Shown here: piece after piece, positions 24,601 through 31,619 of the stretch
Layout: each line of letters opens with the position of its first letter
How positions within the stretch are numbered: position 1 is the first letter of the stretch
Source of the DNA: Actinomycetes bacterium
GTDB taxonomy: Bacteria > Actinomycetota > Actinomycetes > Actinomycetales > Microbacteriaceae
Assembly: GCA_023432005.1 (NCBI GenBank)
Contig: JAEYVF010000087.1
Location: forward strand, 1 to 34,502
Reading direction: 5' to 3'
Length of the DNA: 34,502 nt
Made by a program: the position numbers and the translations under genes
Notes under the pieces: model-generated
What the model was told of the DNA's origin: nothing
What the model saw: the letters and a program-made list of their open reading frames with translations, nothing else
Database searches by the model: none

Positions 24601-24713
24601 TCGGCGACGAGGCGGTCGAGCTCGTTCGTGACGAGCAGCGACGCGAGCGCGAGGAGAGCGAGAGACGTCGACGAGAGCACGCTCGCCCGCAGCCGGCCGG
24701 CCATGCCCCACAT
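21621..24713 (-). CDS. Polytopic membrane protein with C-terminal patatin-like domain
   Basis: 1030 residues. About 13 hydrophobic segments fill residues 10-560, beginning LSSTSLALLALASLLV and ending near APVVTLLVVLPLVASAM. The last ~470 residues hold patatin-like hydrolase motifs: oxyanion loop AEGGGIRAA (about 588), nucleophile elbow STGASGGSIG (GxSxG, about 622-628), and DGGSTDNS (about 830-836) supplying the catalytic Asp of the Ser-Asp dyad. This C-terminal region has 10 cysteines, the membrane part only one, so the hydrolase domain is probably outside the cell with disulfides. A lipid acyl-hydrolase is likely; the substrate is unknown. The start may be the ATG at 24713 or the one at 24704 (better spacing from GGAGCAGG). 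It ends 24 nt after repeat copy A. Confidence 0.85.
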   Translation of the reverse strand: MWGMAGRLRASVLSSTSLALLALASLLVTNELDRLVADVVAPSGRVHALSGVYGPGAFLETEAWGDWAASAFPVGALVRAHVVADLVFIACYGALLARAVRALTPPGSRARRWGIRFVLALVVADLVEDALLFALSFPGAPAWLAWPQVVATLAKFAAGLALLGFLFLGRTVGDRMRAGAGRAWRGLYAQRLVAIVVGAIAAVSLVTADGVIEQLPDVYRSWVGYGGLDPVPVAATLLAFAATGTGLLFLSRGRVRRYVRSASDARPESPLVPWVVAAVTAAVVGVALGAGQNEAPADWMPLAVFVGALLAIPGLSKLIRVVRARWATSAAPPLRPPDTHEDAAAARRVGDALLVFWIALAGLGPFKAFIAPIALGTTGGFDDSRFAGTTGWIVALAAGFLVVGIAGAVAFRRWAAHDPSASADARALRETLDAAVQTGDVTERHQRLLNRLGLVVLAVSAVVLVAFLLAPMAISAVVGAAAVIVLLAGAWTGVLGWLTLSLGRRRPLEVFQVLRLRSAPVVTLLVVLPLVASAMQSAPSMHAVRFTPDGSLPQRPSLASAYAEWYAGDSCAAEVAGVRVKPLVLVAAEGGGIRAATWTVDVLRELPAASECASRAVFASTGASGGSIGLASFRVEGNARGGGAEQSTIDFAGDDALSADLAGLLAGDLVGSVAGIRVPSWGAPHADGWEWRDRTAMQEITWESQAPQFAGAFDATPVQPTGYLVLGSTDAASLCKVLVSQVDLSMGGWAQTDAGTGAQTAAAPDCAARRAEFASTIDLVDYLGACRAGLSWATAAELSARFPFVSPGGRFSPDTLPDGCRRIADLQLVDGGSTDNSAIGTWVDVAPALTSLIRETNASADGATRPYVVPVLLFATNEPGSDVIVAPDGSRPEALVPLAAIFGAKGPQISPSAWLRRTSDAYREVCPPDAARCAAVRDALRAALPGGVAVASPSTAPAISVPLGWSLSSFSRSRLRFEAEGQALCGRDPAHADPDALAAHAGDPCRASGEYGMLGELLDHFDAATATPVG

Positions 24714-24748
24714 CCTGCTCCGCGGTGCGGGCGATGTCGACAGCCCGC

Positions 24749-24754
24749 TACTCT
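24749..24754 (+). promoter_or_regulatory. -10 candidate TACTCT for the 201-aa membrane protein
   Basis: TACTCT lies 6 nt before the ATG at 24761, with CGCCTC between and no ribosome site, so the transcript is probably leaderless. Confidence 0.4.
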
Positions 24755-24760
24755 CGCCTC

Positions 24761-25366
24761 ATGAGCGAAGTCGCCCCGCCTGCCGTGCCGCAGCCCGCGC
24801 CGGAGGCCTCCTCGGCGGCGCCGCAGGTGCCCTCCGATCCGTTCCGCATCGCGACGCCGAGCCCGTGGGGGCACGCCGTCGCTGCGGGGCTCGCGCTCCT
24901 CGGCATCGTGCTCAACGTCGTGGGCGGCGCCGGCTTCCCGCCCGCCGCGCCCGTCGAATGGCTCATGAACGCGGGGCTGACGATCGATCTCGTCGCCGTG
25001 CTCATCGCGTGCGGAATCGGCTTCGCCGTGACGCTGCGGTCGCGCCCCGTGCGCCCCGCGCTCGTCTTCCCGTGGCTCGGACTCGGACTCTCGGCGGCCG
25101 CGCTCGTCGCGTGGGCGGTGAGCGCGGGTGGGCTCGTCGAGACCCTCTTCCTCGGCGGACGCGGGCGCTACATGGACGACGTCGCGGGGGCGTTCCTGCT
25201 GGGCGTCCCGTGGACGCTCGGCGCGATCTTCAGCGCCTACGGCCTCCGACGCGGTACCAAGCCGTACCTCAACGCCGCCTCCTGGGCGGGCATCGGACTG
25301 TGGGCCGTCGTGCTCGCGGGCGTGCTCGCCTCAGCCCTGCTCTACGCCGCCGATCTCACGGACTGA
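24761..25366 (+). CDS. Small integral membrane protein, function unknown
   Basis: 201 residues. A Pro/Ala-rich cytoplasmic N-terminus (about 1-35) is followed by about five hydrophobic segments: GHAVAAGLALLGIVLNVVGG, LTIDLVAVLIACGIGFAVTL, LVFPWLGLGLSAAALVAWAV, FLLGVPWTLGAIFSAYGL and WAGIGLWAVVLAGVLASALL. No catalytic motif is seen. The Pro-rich head plus small helical bundle recalls many uncharacterised actinobacterial membrane proteins. It is divergent from the patatin-like membrane protein, and the glycine riboswitch begins roughly 35 nt downstream. A start 12 codons upstream at 24725 is possible but less likely. Confidence 0.78.
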   Translation: MSEVAPPAVPQPAPEASSAAPQVPSDPFRIATPSPWGHAVAAGLALLGIVLNVVGGAGFPPAAPVEWLMNAGLTIDLVAVLIACGIGFAVTLRSRPVRPALVFPWLGLGLSAAALVAWAVSAGGLVETLFLGGRGRYMDDVAGAFLLGVPWTLGAIFSAYGLRRGTKPYLNAASWAGIGLWAVVLAGVLASALLYAADLTD

Positions 25367-25399
25367 GCGGCGAGCTCATCGGGTAGGCTGACCCCACAA

Positions 25400-25660
25400 T
25401 CGAACATCTGGCCGCACGCGATGCGGGAGAGCCGCGCCATGCGGCACCGAAGGAGCAAGCCTCCCCGCCAATCTCTCAGGTACGTGTACCGCATCGACAG
25501 GCCACTCTGGAAAGTGATCCCGCTGCGCGGGATCAGATCGATAGCCGCCGAAGGCGGCGTGTCGAGATCTCTTCGCGCAGCAGAATCCGCCCACGGTGAA
25601 AGCGACCCCTCGTCGCGAATCTCTCAGGCACCGATGACAGAGGGGGAGTTCCACCGACAC
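25400..25660 (+). promoter_or_regulatory. Tandem glycine riboswitch controlling gcvTHP
   Basis: Aptamer 1 contains GCGGGAGAGCC (25423-25433), CCGAAGGAGCAA (25447-25458) and AATCTCTCAGGTA (25470-25482), then GACAGGCCACTCTGGAAAG. Aptamer 2 repeats the conserved elements with CGGTGAAAGCGACCCC, GAATCTCTCAGGCACCGATGACAGAGGGGGAG (25617-25648). Two simple hairpins lie between: GATCCCGC/GCGGGATC (25516-25534) and GCCGCC/GGCGGC (25544-25558). This is the classical glycine sensor before glycine cleavage genes, which turns expression on when glycine is plentiful. GGAGTTC (25645-25651) at the 3' edge can pair with GAACTCC (25670-25676) beside the gcvT ribosome site, suggesting translational control. A possible -10 is TAGGCT at 25384-25389. 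Confidence 0.93.
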
Positions 25661-25680
25661 ACGATCGGAGAACTCCGCCC

Positions 25681-26811
25681 ATGACCGACACCTCTGACGA
25701 AGCCCGCCGCTCGCCGCTCGACGCCGTCCACGTCGCCGCGGGTGCGAGCTTCACCGACTTCGCCGGCTGGCAGATGCCCGTGCGGTACACGTCCGACCTC
25801 GCCGAGCACCGGGCCGTTCGCGAGGCCGCGGGGCTGTTCGACCTCAGCCACATGGCCGAGATCGTCGTGCTCGGCCCGGAGGCCGCCGCGGCCCTCGACT
25901 TCGCTCTCGCCGGCCGCCTGTCGGCGATCGAGGAGGGGCAGGCGAAGTACAGCCTCCTGCTCGCGGAGGACGGCGGCATCATCGACGACCTCGTCGTCTA
26001 CCGCACGGGGCCCGACCGCTTCCTCGTCGTCGCGAACGCGGGCAACCGCCTCCCGGCCGCCGAGGCGCTGCGCGAGCGCGCATCCGGGTTCGACTGCGTC
26101 GTCGAGGACGAGTCCGACGACGTCGCGCTCGTCGCGCTGCAGGGTCCGCGCGCCGAGGAGATCCTGCGCGAGGTGGAGGGCTTCGACCTGCCCGCTCTCG
26201 ACGGCCTGCGGTACTACCGCGCGATCACGGGCGACTTCCGCGGCCACGAGGTGCTCGTGGCGCGCACGGGCTACACGGGCGAGGACGGCTTCGAGTTCTT
26301 CCTTTCGCCGGATGCCGCCCCCGAGCTGTGGGACGCACTCGCCGAGACCGGGGCGGGCGCCGGCCTCATCCCGTGCGGTCTCGCGGCGCGCGACACCCTG
26401 CGCCTCGAGGCCGGGATGCCGCTCTACGGTCACGAGCTCACGCGCGAGACCCTGCCGCAGCAGGTGGGTCTCGGACGCGTCGCCGTGCTCGGCAAGGACG
26501 GCGGCTTCGTCGGCGAGGCGGCTGTCGCCGCGGGCCCCGCGGAGGGCTCCCGCGTGCTCGTGGGCCTCACCGCGGAGGGCAAGCGCGCGGGCCGCGCCGA
26601 CTACGAGGTCTTCGCATCCGAGGACGCCGCCGACGCCGCGGGCGTCATCACGAGCGGCGCGCTCTCGCCCACCCTCGGCCATCCCATCGCGATGGCCCTC
26701 GTCGACCCCGCTCTCGCGGAGGTCGGCACGACCGTCTTCATCGACGTGCGCGGCACCCGCGTGCCCGCATCCGTCGTCACCTTGCCGTTCTACTCGAGAA
26801 AGAAGAGCTGA
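25681..26811 (+). CDS. gcvT: Glycine cleavage system T protein (aminomethyltransferase)
   Basis: 376 residues. It transfers the methylene carbon from aminomethyl-lipoyl-GcvH to tetrahydrofolate, releasing ammonia. The family's FTDFAGWQMPVRY near residue 22-34, FDLSHMAEI near 55, QGPRAEE near 155, ARTGYTGEDGFEFF near 197-210, and LAARDTLRLEAGMPLYGHEL near 237-256 are all present. The ATG at 25681 follows CGGAG (25666-25670) at 10 nt, partly sequesterable by the riboswitch 3' edge. gcvH begins 1 nt after its stop. Confidence 0.97.
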   Translation: MTDTSDEARRSPLDAVHVAAGASFTDFAGWQMPVRYTSDLAEHRAVREAAGLFDLSHMAEIVVLGPEAAAALDFALAGRLSAIEEGQAKYSLLLAEDGGIIDDLVVYRTGPDRFLVVANAGNRLPAAEALRERASGFDCVVEDESDDVALVALQGPRAEEILREVEGFDLPALDGLRYYRAITGDFRGHEVLVARTGYTGEDGFEFFLSPDAAPELWDALAETGAGAGLIPCGLAARDTLRLEAGMPLYGHELTRETLPQQVGLGRVAVLGKDGGFVGEAAVAAGPAEGSRVLVGLTAEGKRAGRADYEVFASEDAADAAGVITSGALSPTLGHPIAMALVDPALAEVGTTVFIDVRGTRVPASVVTLPFYSRKKS

Positions 26812-26812
26812 C

Positions 26813-27184
26813 ATGACCCTTCCGGCCGACCTCAAGTACACGTCCGAGCACGAGTGGGTCGCCGTCGACGGCGACGTCGCCCGCATCGGCATCACCGACT
26901 ACGCGGCGGGCAAGCTCGGCGACGTCGTGTTCGTCGATCTGCCGAAGGTGGGCGCGGCCGCGGCAGTGGGTCGCGTCGTGGGCGAGATCGAGTCGACCAA
27001 GTCGGTGGGCGAGCTCTACGCACCCGTCGACGGCGAGGTCGTCGAGGTCAACGACGCGCTCTCCGACGACCCGTCGCTCGTCAACTCCGACCCCTACGGC
27101 GCCGGCTGGATGATCGCGGTGCGCTTCACCGAGCTGCCGACCCTGCTCACCGCGGACGAGTACGCCGCGCTCACGGCCGAGTGA
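26813..27184 (+). CDS. gcvH: Glycine cleavage system H protein
   Basis: 123 residues. The lipoyl carrier that shuttles the aminomethyl intermediate from GcvP to GcvT and is reoxidised by dihydrolipoyl dehydrogenase. The lipoylation site is Lys63 in GEIESTKSVGELYAP. YTSEHEWV at the N-terminus and LVNSDPYGAGWM near the C-terminus are standard. It lies between gcvT (1 nt gap) and gcvP, whose ATG shares a base with the gcvH stop (TGATG). The L protein is not in this window and is presumably shared with other complexes. Confidence 0.97.
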   Translation: MTLPADLKYTSEHEWVAVDGDVARIGITDYAAGKLGDVVFVDLPKVGAAAAVGRVVGEIESTKSVGELYAPVDGEVVEVNDALSDDPSLVNSDPYGAGWMIAVRFTELPTLLTADEYAALTAE

Positions 27185-30024
27185 TGCCCGAGCTGTTCGC
27201 CGACCGCCACATCGGAACCGATTCCACCGCCCAGAAGACGATGCTCGAGGCGCTCGGGTACCCGAGCGTCGACGCCCTCGTCGATGCCGCCATCCCGTCG
27301 GGGATCCGCCTGCCCGCCGACGCGCCCACGACGCTGCCGCCGGCCGCGAGCGAGGTCGAGGCGATCGCCGAGCTGCGGGCGATCGCCGCGCGCAACCGCG
27401 TGGCGCGCTCCATGATCGGTCTCGGCTACCACGGCACCGTGACGCCGAGCGTGATCCAGCGCAACGTGCTCGAGAACCCCAGCTGGTACACGGCCTATAC
27501 GCCCTACCAGCCCGAGATCTCGCAGGGCCGTCTCGAGGCCCTCATCAACTTCCAGACCATGGTGACCGACCTCACGGGGCTCGCGACCGCCAACGCGTCG
27601 ATGCTCGACGAGGGCACTGCCGTCGTCGAGGGCATGCTGCTCGCCCGCCGCGCCTCGGGCGCCGCGACATCGACCTTCCTCGTCGACGTCGACGTGCTGC
27701 CGCGCACGCGCGCGCTCCTCGCGCACCGGGCCGAGGCCGTCGGCATCGAGCTCGTCGACACCGACTTCTCGGCCGTCGACGGGGCGACGAGCCTGCCCGA
27801 GGCCTTCGGCGCCGTCATCCAGTACCCGGGTGCATCGGGCCGCCTGTGGAAGCCCTCGGACGTCGTCGCCCGCATTCAGGCGGCCGGCGGCATCGCGGTG
27901 CTCGCGGCCGACCTGCTGGCCCTCGCCCTCATCACCTCGCCCGGAGAGCTCGGAGCGGATGTCGCGGTCGGCACGACGCAGCGCTTCGGCGTGCCGCTCG
28001 GCTTCGGCGGACCGCACGCGGGCTATATGGCCGTGCGTGCGGGTCTCGAGCGACAGCTGCCCGGCCGCCTCGTCGGCGTCTCGGTCGACGCGTCCGGCTA
28101 CCCCGCCTACCGCCTCTCGCTCCAGACGCGCGAGCAGCACATCCGGCGCGAGAAGGCCACGAGCAACATCTGCACCGCGCAGGTGCTGCTGGCCGTCATG
28201 GCCTCGATGTACGCCGTCTACCACGGCCCGCGCGGCATCAAGGCGATCGCGCACCACGCCAACCGCATGGCGAACCTCGTCGGCGACGCCCTGCGCGATG
28301 CCGGCCTCGCGCCCGTGCACGAGCTCTTCTTCGACACCGTGCAGGTACGCGTCCCCGGCCGCGCGGCGGAGGTCGCGGCGGCCGCCGAGTCCGAGGACGT
28401 GCTCCTGCGCGTCGTCGACGCCGACACCGTGCAGTTCTCGACCGACGAGACGACGACCTCCGCCGACGCGCTCGTCGTGCTGCGCGCCGTGCTCGGCGAC
28501 GCCGCCCCCGCGGCTCTCGGCTTCAAGCCCGTGTCGCGCTCGATCGACCCCGATCACATGCGCCGTACGGAATATCTCACGCACCCCGTGTTCCAGACCC
28601 ATCACTCCGAGACCGGCATGATGCGGTACCTCAAGTACCTCGCCGACAAGGACTACGCGCTCGACCGCGGAATGATCCCGCTCGGCTCGTGCACGATGAA
28701 GCTCAACGCCGCGACCGAGATGGCGGCGGTGACCTGGCCCGAGTTCGCGAACCTGCACCCGCTCGCGCCGGAGTCGCACACGGCGGGCTACCGCGAGCTC
28801 ATCGGGCAGCTCTCGGGCTGGCTCGCCGACGTCACGGGCTACGACGAGGTGTCGCTGCAGCCCAACGCCGGGAGCCAGGGCGAGCTCGCGGGGCTCCTCG
28901 CGATCCGCGGCTACCACCGCGCCAACGGGGGAGAGGCGCGCACCGTGTGCCTCATCCCGTCGAGCGCGCACGGCACGAACGCGGCGAGCGCGGTGCTCGC
29001 CGGGATGCGGGTCGTCGTCGTCGCGTGCGACGAGCTCGGCAACGTCGACCTCGCCGACCTGCGCGCGAAGGTCGAGGAGCACGCCGACGACCTGGCGGCC
29101 CTCATGATCACCTACCCCTCGACGCACGGCGTCTACGAGCACGACATCCGCGAGATCACCGACGCCGTGCACGCCGCGGGCGGCCAGGTGTACGTCGACG
29201 GCGCCAACCTCAACGCCCTGCTCGGGTATGCGCGCTTCGGCGACTTCGGGGGCGACGTGTCGCACCTCAACCTGCACAAGACCTTCTGCATCCCCCACGG
29301 AGGCGGCGGCCCCGGTGTCGGACCCGTCGCCGCGAAGGCGCACCTCGCGCCCTACCTCCCGAACGCGGGCGGCGACCTCGACGCGAACCCCGTCAGCGCG
29401 GCCCCCTACGGCAGCCCCAGCATCCTGCCCATCTCGTGGGCGTACGTGCGGATGATGGGGGCCGACGGCCTGCGCCGTGCGACGGGCGCCGCGGTGCTCG
29501 CCGCGAACTACATCGCGACGCGACTGCGCGACCACTACCCCGTGCTCTACTCGGGTGACAACGGCCTCGTCGCGCACGAGTGCATCCTCGATCTGCGGCC
29601 GCTGCGCGAGGCGACGGGAGTCACCGTCGACGACGTCGCCAAACGGCTCATCGACTACGGCTTCCACGCCCCGACGATGTCGTTCCCCGTCGCGGGCACG
29701 CTCATGGTCGAGCCGACCGAGTCGGAGGATCTCGCCGAGCTCGACCGCTTCATCGAGGCGATGATCGCGATCAAGGCGGAGGCCGACGCCGTGGGCGCGG
29801 GCGAGTGGCTGGCGGACGACAACCCGCTCGCGAACGCGCCGCACACCGCCGAGTCGGTCATCGCGGGGGAGTGGACCCACGCCTATACGCGTGAGCAGGC
29901 CGTCTACCCGGTGCACTCGCTCGTGCACGGCGGCAAGTACTGGCCGCCCGTGCGCCGCATCGACCAGGCCTACGGAGACCGCAACCTCCTGTGCGCGTGC
30001 CCGCCCGTGGAGGCGTTCGCGTAG
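27184..30024 (+). CDS. gcvP: Glycine dehydrogenase (decarboxylating), P protein
   Basis: 946 residues, the one-chain form in which both halves are fused. It decarboxylates glycine and passes the aminomethyl group to lipoyl-GcvH. The N-terminal half starts FADRHIGTD and includes SMIGLGYHGTVTPSVIQRN. The C-terminal half has GSCTMKLNAATEM, PNAGSQGELAGLLAIR and the PLP-binding lysine, Lys699, in HLNLHKTFCIPHGGGGPG. An inverted pair of intergenic repeats follows 7 nt after its stop. Confidence 0.97.
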   Translation: MPELFADRHIGTDSTAQKTMLEALGYPSVDALVDAAIPSGIRLPADAPTTLPPAASEVEAIAELRAIAARNRVARSMIGLGYHGTVTPSVIQRNVLENPSWYTAYTPYQPEISQGRLEALINFQTMVTDLTGLATANASMLDEGTAVVEGMLLARRASGAATSTFLVDVDVLPRTRALLAHRAEAVGIELVDTDFSAVDGATSLPEAFGAVIQYPGASGRLWKPSDVVARIQAAGGIAVLAADLLALALITSPGELGADVAVGTTQRFGVPLGFGGPHAGYMAVRAGLERQLPGRLVGVSVDASGYPAYRLSLQTREQHIRREKATSNICTAQVLLAVMASMYAVYHGPRGIKAIAHHANRMANLVGDALRDAGLAPVHELFFDTVQVRVPGRAAEVAAAAESEDVLLRVVDADTVQFSTDETTTSADALVVLRAVLGDAAPAALGFKPVSRSIDPDHMRRTEYLTHPVFQTHHSETGMMRYLKYLADKDYALDRGMIPLGSCTMKLNAATEMAAVTWPEFANLHPLAPESHTAGYRELIGQLSGWLADVTGYDEVSLQPNAGSQGELAGLLAIRGYHRANGGEARTVCLIPSSAHGTNAASAVLAGMRVVVVACDELGNVDLADLRAKVEEHADDLAALMITYPSTHGVYEHDIREITDAVHAAGGQVYVDGANLNALLGYARFGDFGGDVSHLNLHKTFCIPHGGGGPGVGPVAAKAHLAPYLPNAGGDLDANPVSAAPYGSPSILPISWAYVRMMGADGLRRATGAAVLAANYIATRLRDHYPVLYSGDNGLVAHECILDLRPLREATGVTVDDVAKRLIDYGFHAPTMSFPVAGTLMVEPTESEDLAELDRFIEAMIAIKAEADAVGAGEWLADDNPLANAPHTAESVIAGEWTHAYTREQAVYPVHSLVHGGKYWPPVRRIDQAYGDRNLLCACPPVEAFA

Positions 30025-30031
30025 CTCCGTC

Positions 30032-30176
30032 GGGTGAGGAGCGCGTGGCCGCGGAGCGACCGCACGCGTATCGAGACCGTCGCACGCAGCATCGCGGGCG
30101 GGGCGAGGGTGCTCTCGCCCCCGGTGATCACGCCCGTCGGTTTCGATACGCCGCTGCGCGGCTACCCAACCAGCGG
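30032..30176. repeat. Inverted pair of intergenic repeats (copies B1 and B2)
   Basis: B1 (30032-30107, plus orientation) runs GGGTGAGGAGC ... GTATCGAGACC ... GGGGCGAG and is a diverged version of copy A at 21516. B2 (30114-30171, minus orientation) reads CTCGCCCC ... GGTTTCGATAC ... GCTACCCAACC. The two face each other around a 6-nt centre, so the whole stretch could fold as a long hairpin. No coding sequence is convincing here. Confidence 0.7.
30100..30121. terminator. Hairpin at the centre of the repeat pair, likely gcv terminator
   Basis: GGGGCGAG (30100-30107) and CTCGCCCC (30114-30121) are exact reverse complements separated by GGTGCT. It lies 76 nt past the gcvP stop. There is no T-run. 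It could end transcripts from both sides. Confidence 0.5.
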
Positions 30177-30207
30177 CGGAGCGCCGCCGCGGGCGAACGC
30201 GCGGGAC

Positions 30208-30369
30208 CTACGCCGGGGGCGGCGGGAGGTCGAAGCGGACGGCGCCGTCGGTGGGGGGCGGAAGCTCGAAGCGGGGCGCTCCGGCGGGGGGAGGGGGCAA
30301 TGCGGGCCCGTTCGCAGGCTCCTCGGTCTGCGTCGCGGCCGTCGACTCCCCCGAGTCGGGCTGTGGCAT
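30208..30369 (-). CDS. Possible proline-rich small protein (53 aa)
   Basis: An ORF from ATG 30369 to TAG 30208 gives an acidic Ser/Thr/Glu-rich half (MPQPDSGESTAATQTEEPAN) followed by a proline-rich half with a doubled motif, RFELPPP and RFDLPPPP, 12 residues apart. The intact repeated motif argues against chance. It begins 42 nt after the CPBP protease stop on the same strand, so it could be the last gene of that operon. No clear ribosome site is visible. Function unknown; such tails usually bind partner proteins. Confidence 0.45.
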   Translation of the reverse strand: MPQPDSGESTAATQTEEPANGPALPPPPAGAPRFELPPPTDGAVRFDLPPPPA

Positions 30370-30411
30370 GCGCGCGAGTCTACGCGCACGCGCGCGCGAG
30401 CCGGGAGCCCC

Positions 30412-31215
30412 CTATCCGGGGAGGCCGAAGAGGCCAGGCCACCAGCCGGCGGCGAGCGGATAGCCGATGAACACGGCGGCGTCGATCGCGAAATGCGCCG
30501 CGAGGAACGGCAGCAGCCGTCCGGTGCGCTGGTACAGCCACCCGAAGGCGATCCCCATCACGAGGTTGCCGATGAATGCACCGGGCCCCTGGTACAGGTG
30601 GTAGCTGGCGCGGAAGACAGCGGTCGCGAGGATGATCGCCCACGGCCCCCACCCGAGGCGCCGCAGCCGCTCGAAGAGATAGCCGAGCACGACGAACTCC
30701 TCCTGGATCGCCGCGCGCGCGGCCGCCAGCAGCAGCACGGGGACGGTCCACCAGTGATCGCCGAGCCCCGCGGGGTTGACGGCGACGAAGAGCCCGAGCG
30801 CGCGCCCGAGCGCGTAGAACGCGAGCCCCGGGATGCCGACCGCGAGCACGAGGCCGACACCCCACGCGACGTCGCGGACACGCCGCGTGCCGTCGAGGCC
30901 GAGGGCAGCGAGGTGCGGTCGGCGCGGCGACCACAGCAGGTAGCAGACCAGCAGCACGGGGGCGAGGGCGAACGCGATCGACAGCAGCTGGTAGATGAGG
31001 TCGAAGATCTCGCGATCGCTGCGCGGCGGGTTGAGCGTCGCGGTCTGATCGCCGAGCGACACCTCGCTCGTGAGCCGGTACGCGAGTGCGACGATCGCGT
31101 ACACCGCCGACTGCCCGAGGCCGAGGGCGAGCACGATCGCGATCTCCCAACGGATGCGGGCGCGCGTGAGCGGCGGCCGCGCGTCCGGGAGCGCGTCGGC
31201 GGCTGTGGCGCTCAT
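30412..31215 (-). CDS. CPBP-family intramembrane metalloprotease
   Basis: 267 residues with about seven to eight hydrophobic segments. The glutamate pair of motif 1 is in AAIQEEFVVLGYLFERL, motif 2 is FRASYHLYQG (His), and motif 3 is HFAIDAAVF (His and Asp), which together form the metal site of the Abi/CPBP (Rce1-like) group. Bacterial members are tied to bacteriocin immunity, signalling-peptide handling or membrane-protein processing; none is indicated here. The start ATG at 31215 overlaps the stop of the upstream DCC gene by 4 nt, so the two are cotranslated. Confidence 0.9.
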   Translation of the reverse strand: MSATAADALPDARPPLTRARIRWEIAIVLALGLGQSAVYAIVALAYRLTSEVSLGDQTATLNPPRSDREIFDLIYQLLSIAFALAPVLLVCYLLWSPRRPHLAALGLDGTRRVRDVAWGVGLVLAVGIPGLAFYALGRALGLFVAVNPAGLGDHWWTVPVLLLAAARAAIQEEFVVLGYLFERLRRLGWGPWAIILATAVFRASYHLYQGPGAFIGNLVMGIAFGWLYQRTGRLLPFLAAHFAIDAAVFIGYPLAAGWWPGLFGLPG

Positions 31216-31619
31216 CCGCGCTCCGCGGGCGGCAGGGCGCACGTCGGCGTGCCGCCCGGGAGACGGTGGCGGTTGGCGGAGACGAAGGCGTAGCCGAACC
31301 AGGCGGCCCACGAGTACGGCGGGGTGGCGAGCAGCCAGCCGGCGAATCGCCACCAGGGGGCGCGCTGGATGCGCAGGAGCGCCGAGAACGCGAGGTGGCC
31401 GCCGAGCTGCCGCGTGGGGCTCACGTACCACGCATAGTGCGTCACGTCGTGCTCATCGAGCCCGAGCTCGGCGTAGTCGATCCACTGGTACGGCAGTGCC
31501 TCGGGGAACCGGGGGAGTATCGTGCGGAGGCGGTCGACCCACGTGCTGCAGAAGGCGCAGTCGCCGTCGTACACGAGCACGGGACGCGTGCGCGGGAGGG
31601 GCACACTCGCGGCGGACAC
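31212..31619 (-). CDS. DCC-family (DUF393) thiol-disulfide oxidoreductase-like protein
   Basis: 135 residues. The family signature DGDCAFC near residues 18-24 (Asp-x-Asp-Cys-x-x-Cys) follows VLVYDG. A hydrophobic stretch around RFAGWLLATPPYSWAAWFGYAFV near the C-terminus, with NRHRLP after it, is also usual for DUF393 proteins. A redox role is presumed from the CxxC. The GTG start at 31619 has no ribosome site, but TAACAT (31631-31626) lies 6 nt before it, which suggests a leaderless transcript. It is the first gene of a short operon with the CPBP protease. Confidence 0.87.
   Translation of the reverse strand: MSAASVPLPRTRPVLVYDGDCAFCSTWVDRLRTILPRFPEALPYQWIDYAELGLDEHDVTHYAWYVSPTRQLGGHLAFSALLRIQRAPWWRFAGWLLATPPYSWAAWFGYAFVSANRHRLPGGTPTCALPPAERG

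Noticed and set aside
21598..24711. A 1037-codon frame overlapping the patatin-like gene on the same strand
   Set aside because: It is Arg-rich without motifs, while the alternative frame shows membrane helices and intact hydrolase motifs.
27094..29928. A 944-codon open frame antisense to gcvP, and similar long antisense frames opposite hutU (17369-19444), the ABC lipoprotein and permease (31799-34405) and ychF (4925-6172)
   Set aside because: They lie opposite well-identified genes, have low-complexity Arg/Val/Glu/Gly/Asp-rich composition and arise from high-GC third positions with few stops.
30025..30207. CRISPR-like or mobile-element interpretation of the repeat stretch after gcvP
   Set aside because: There are only two inverted diverged units, with no regular spacers, terminal duplications or transposase; a palindromic intergenic repeat fits better.
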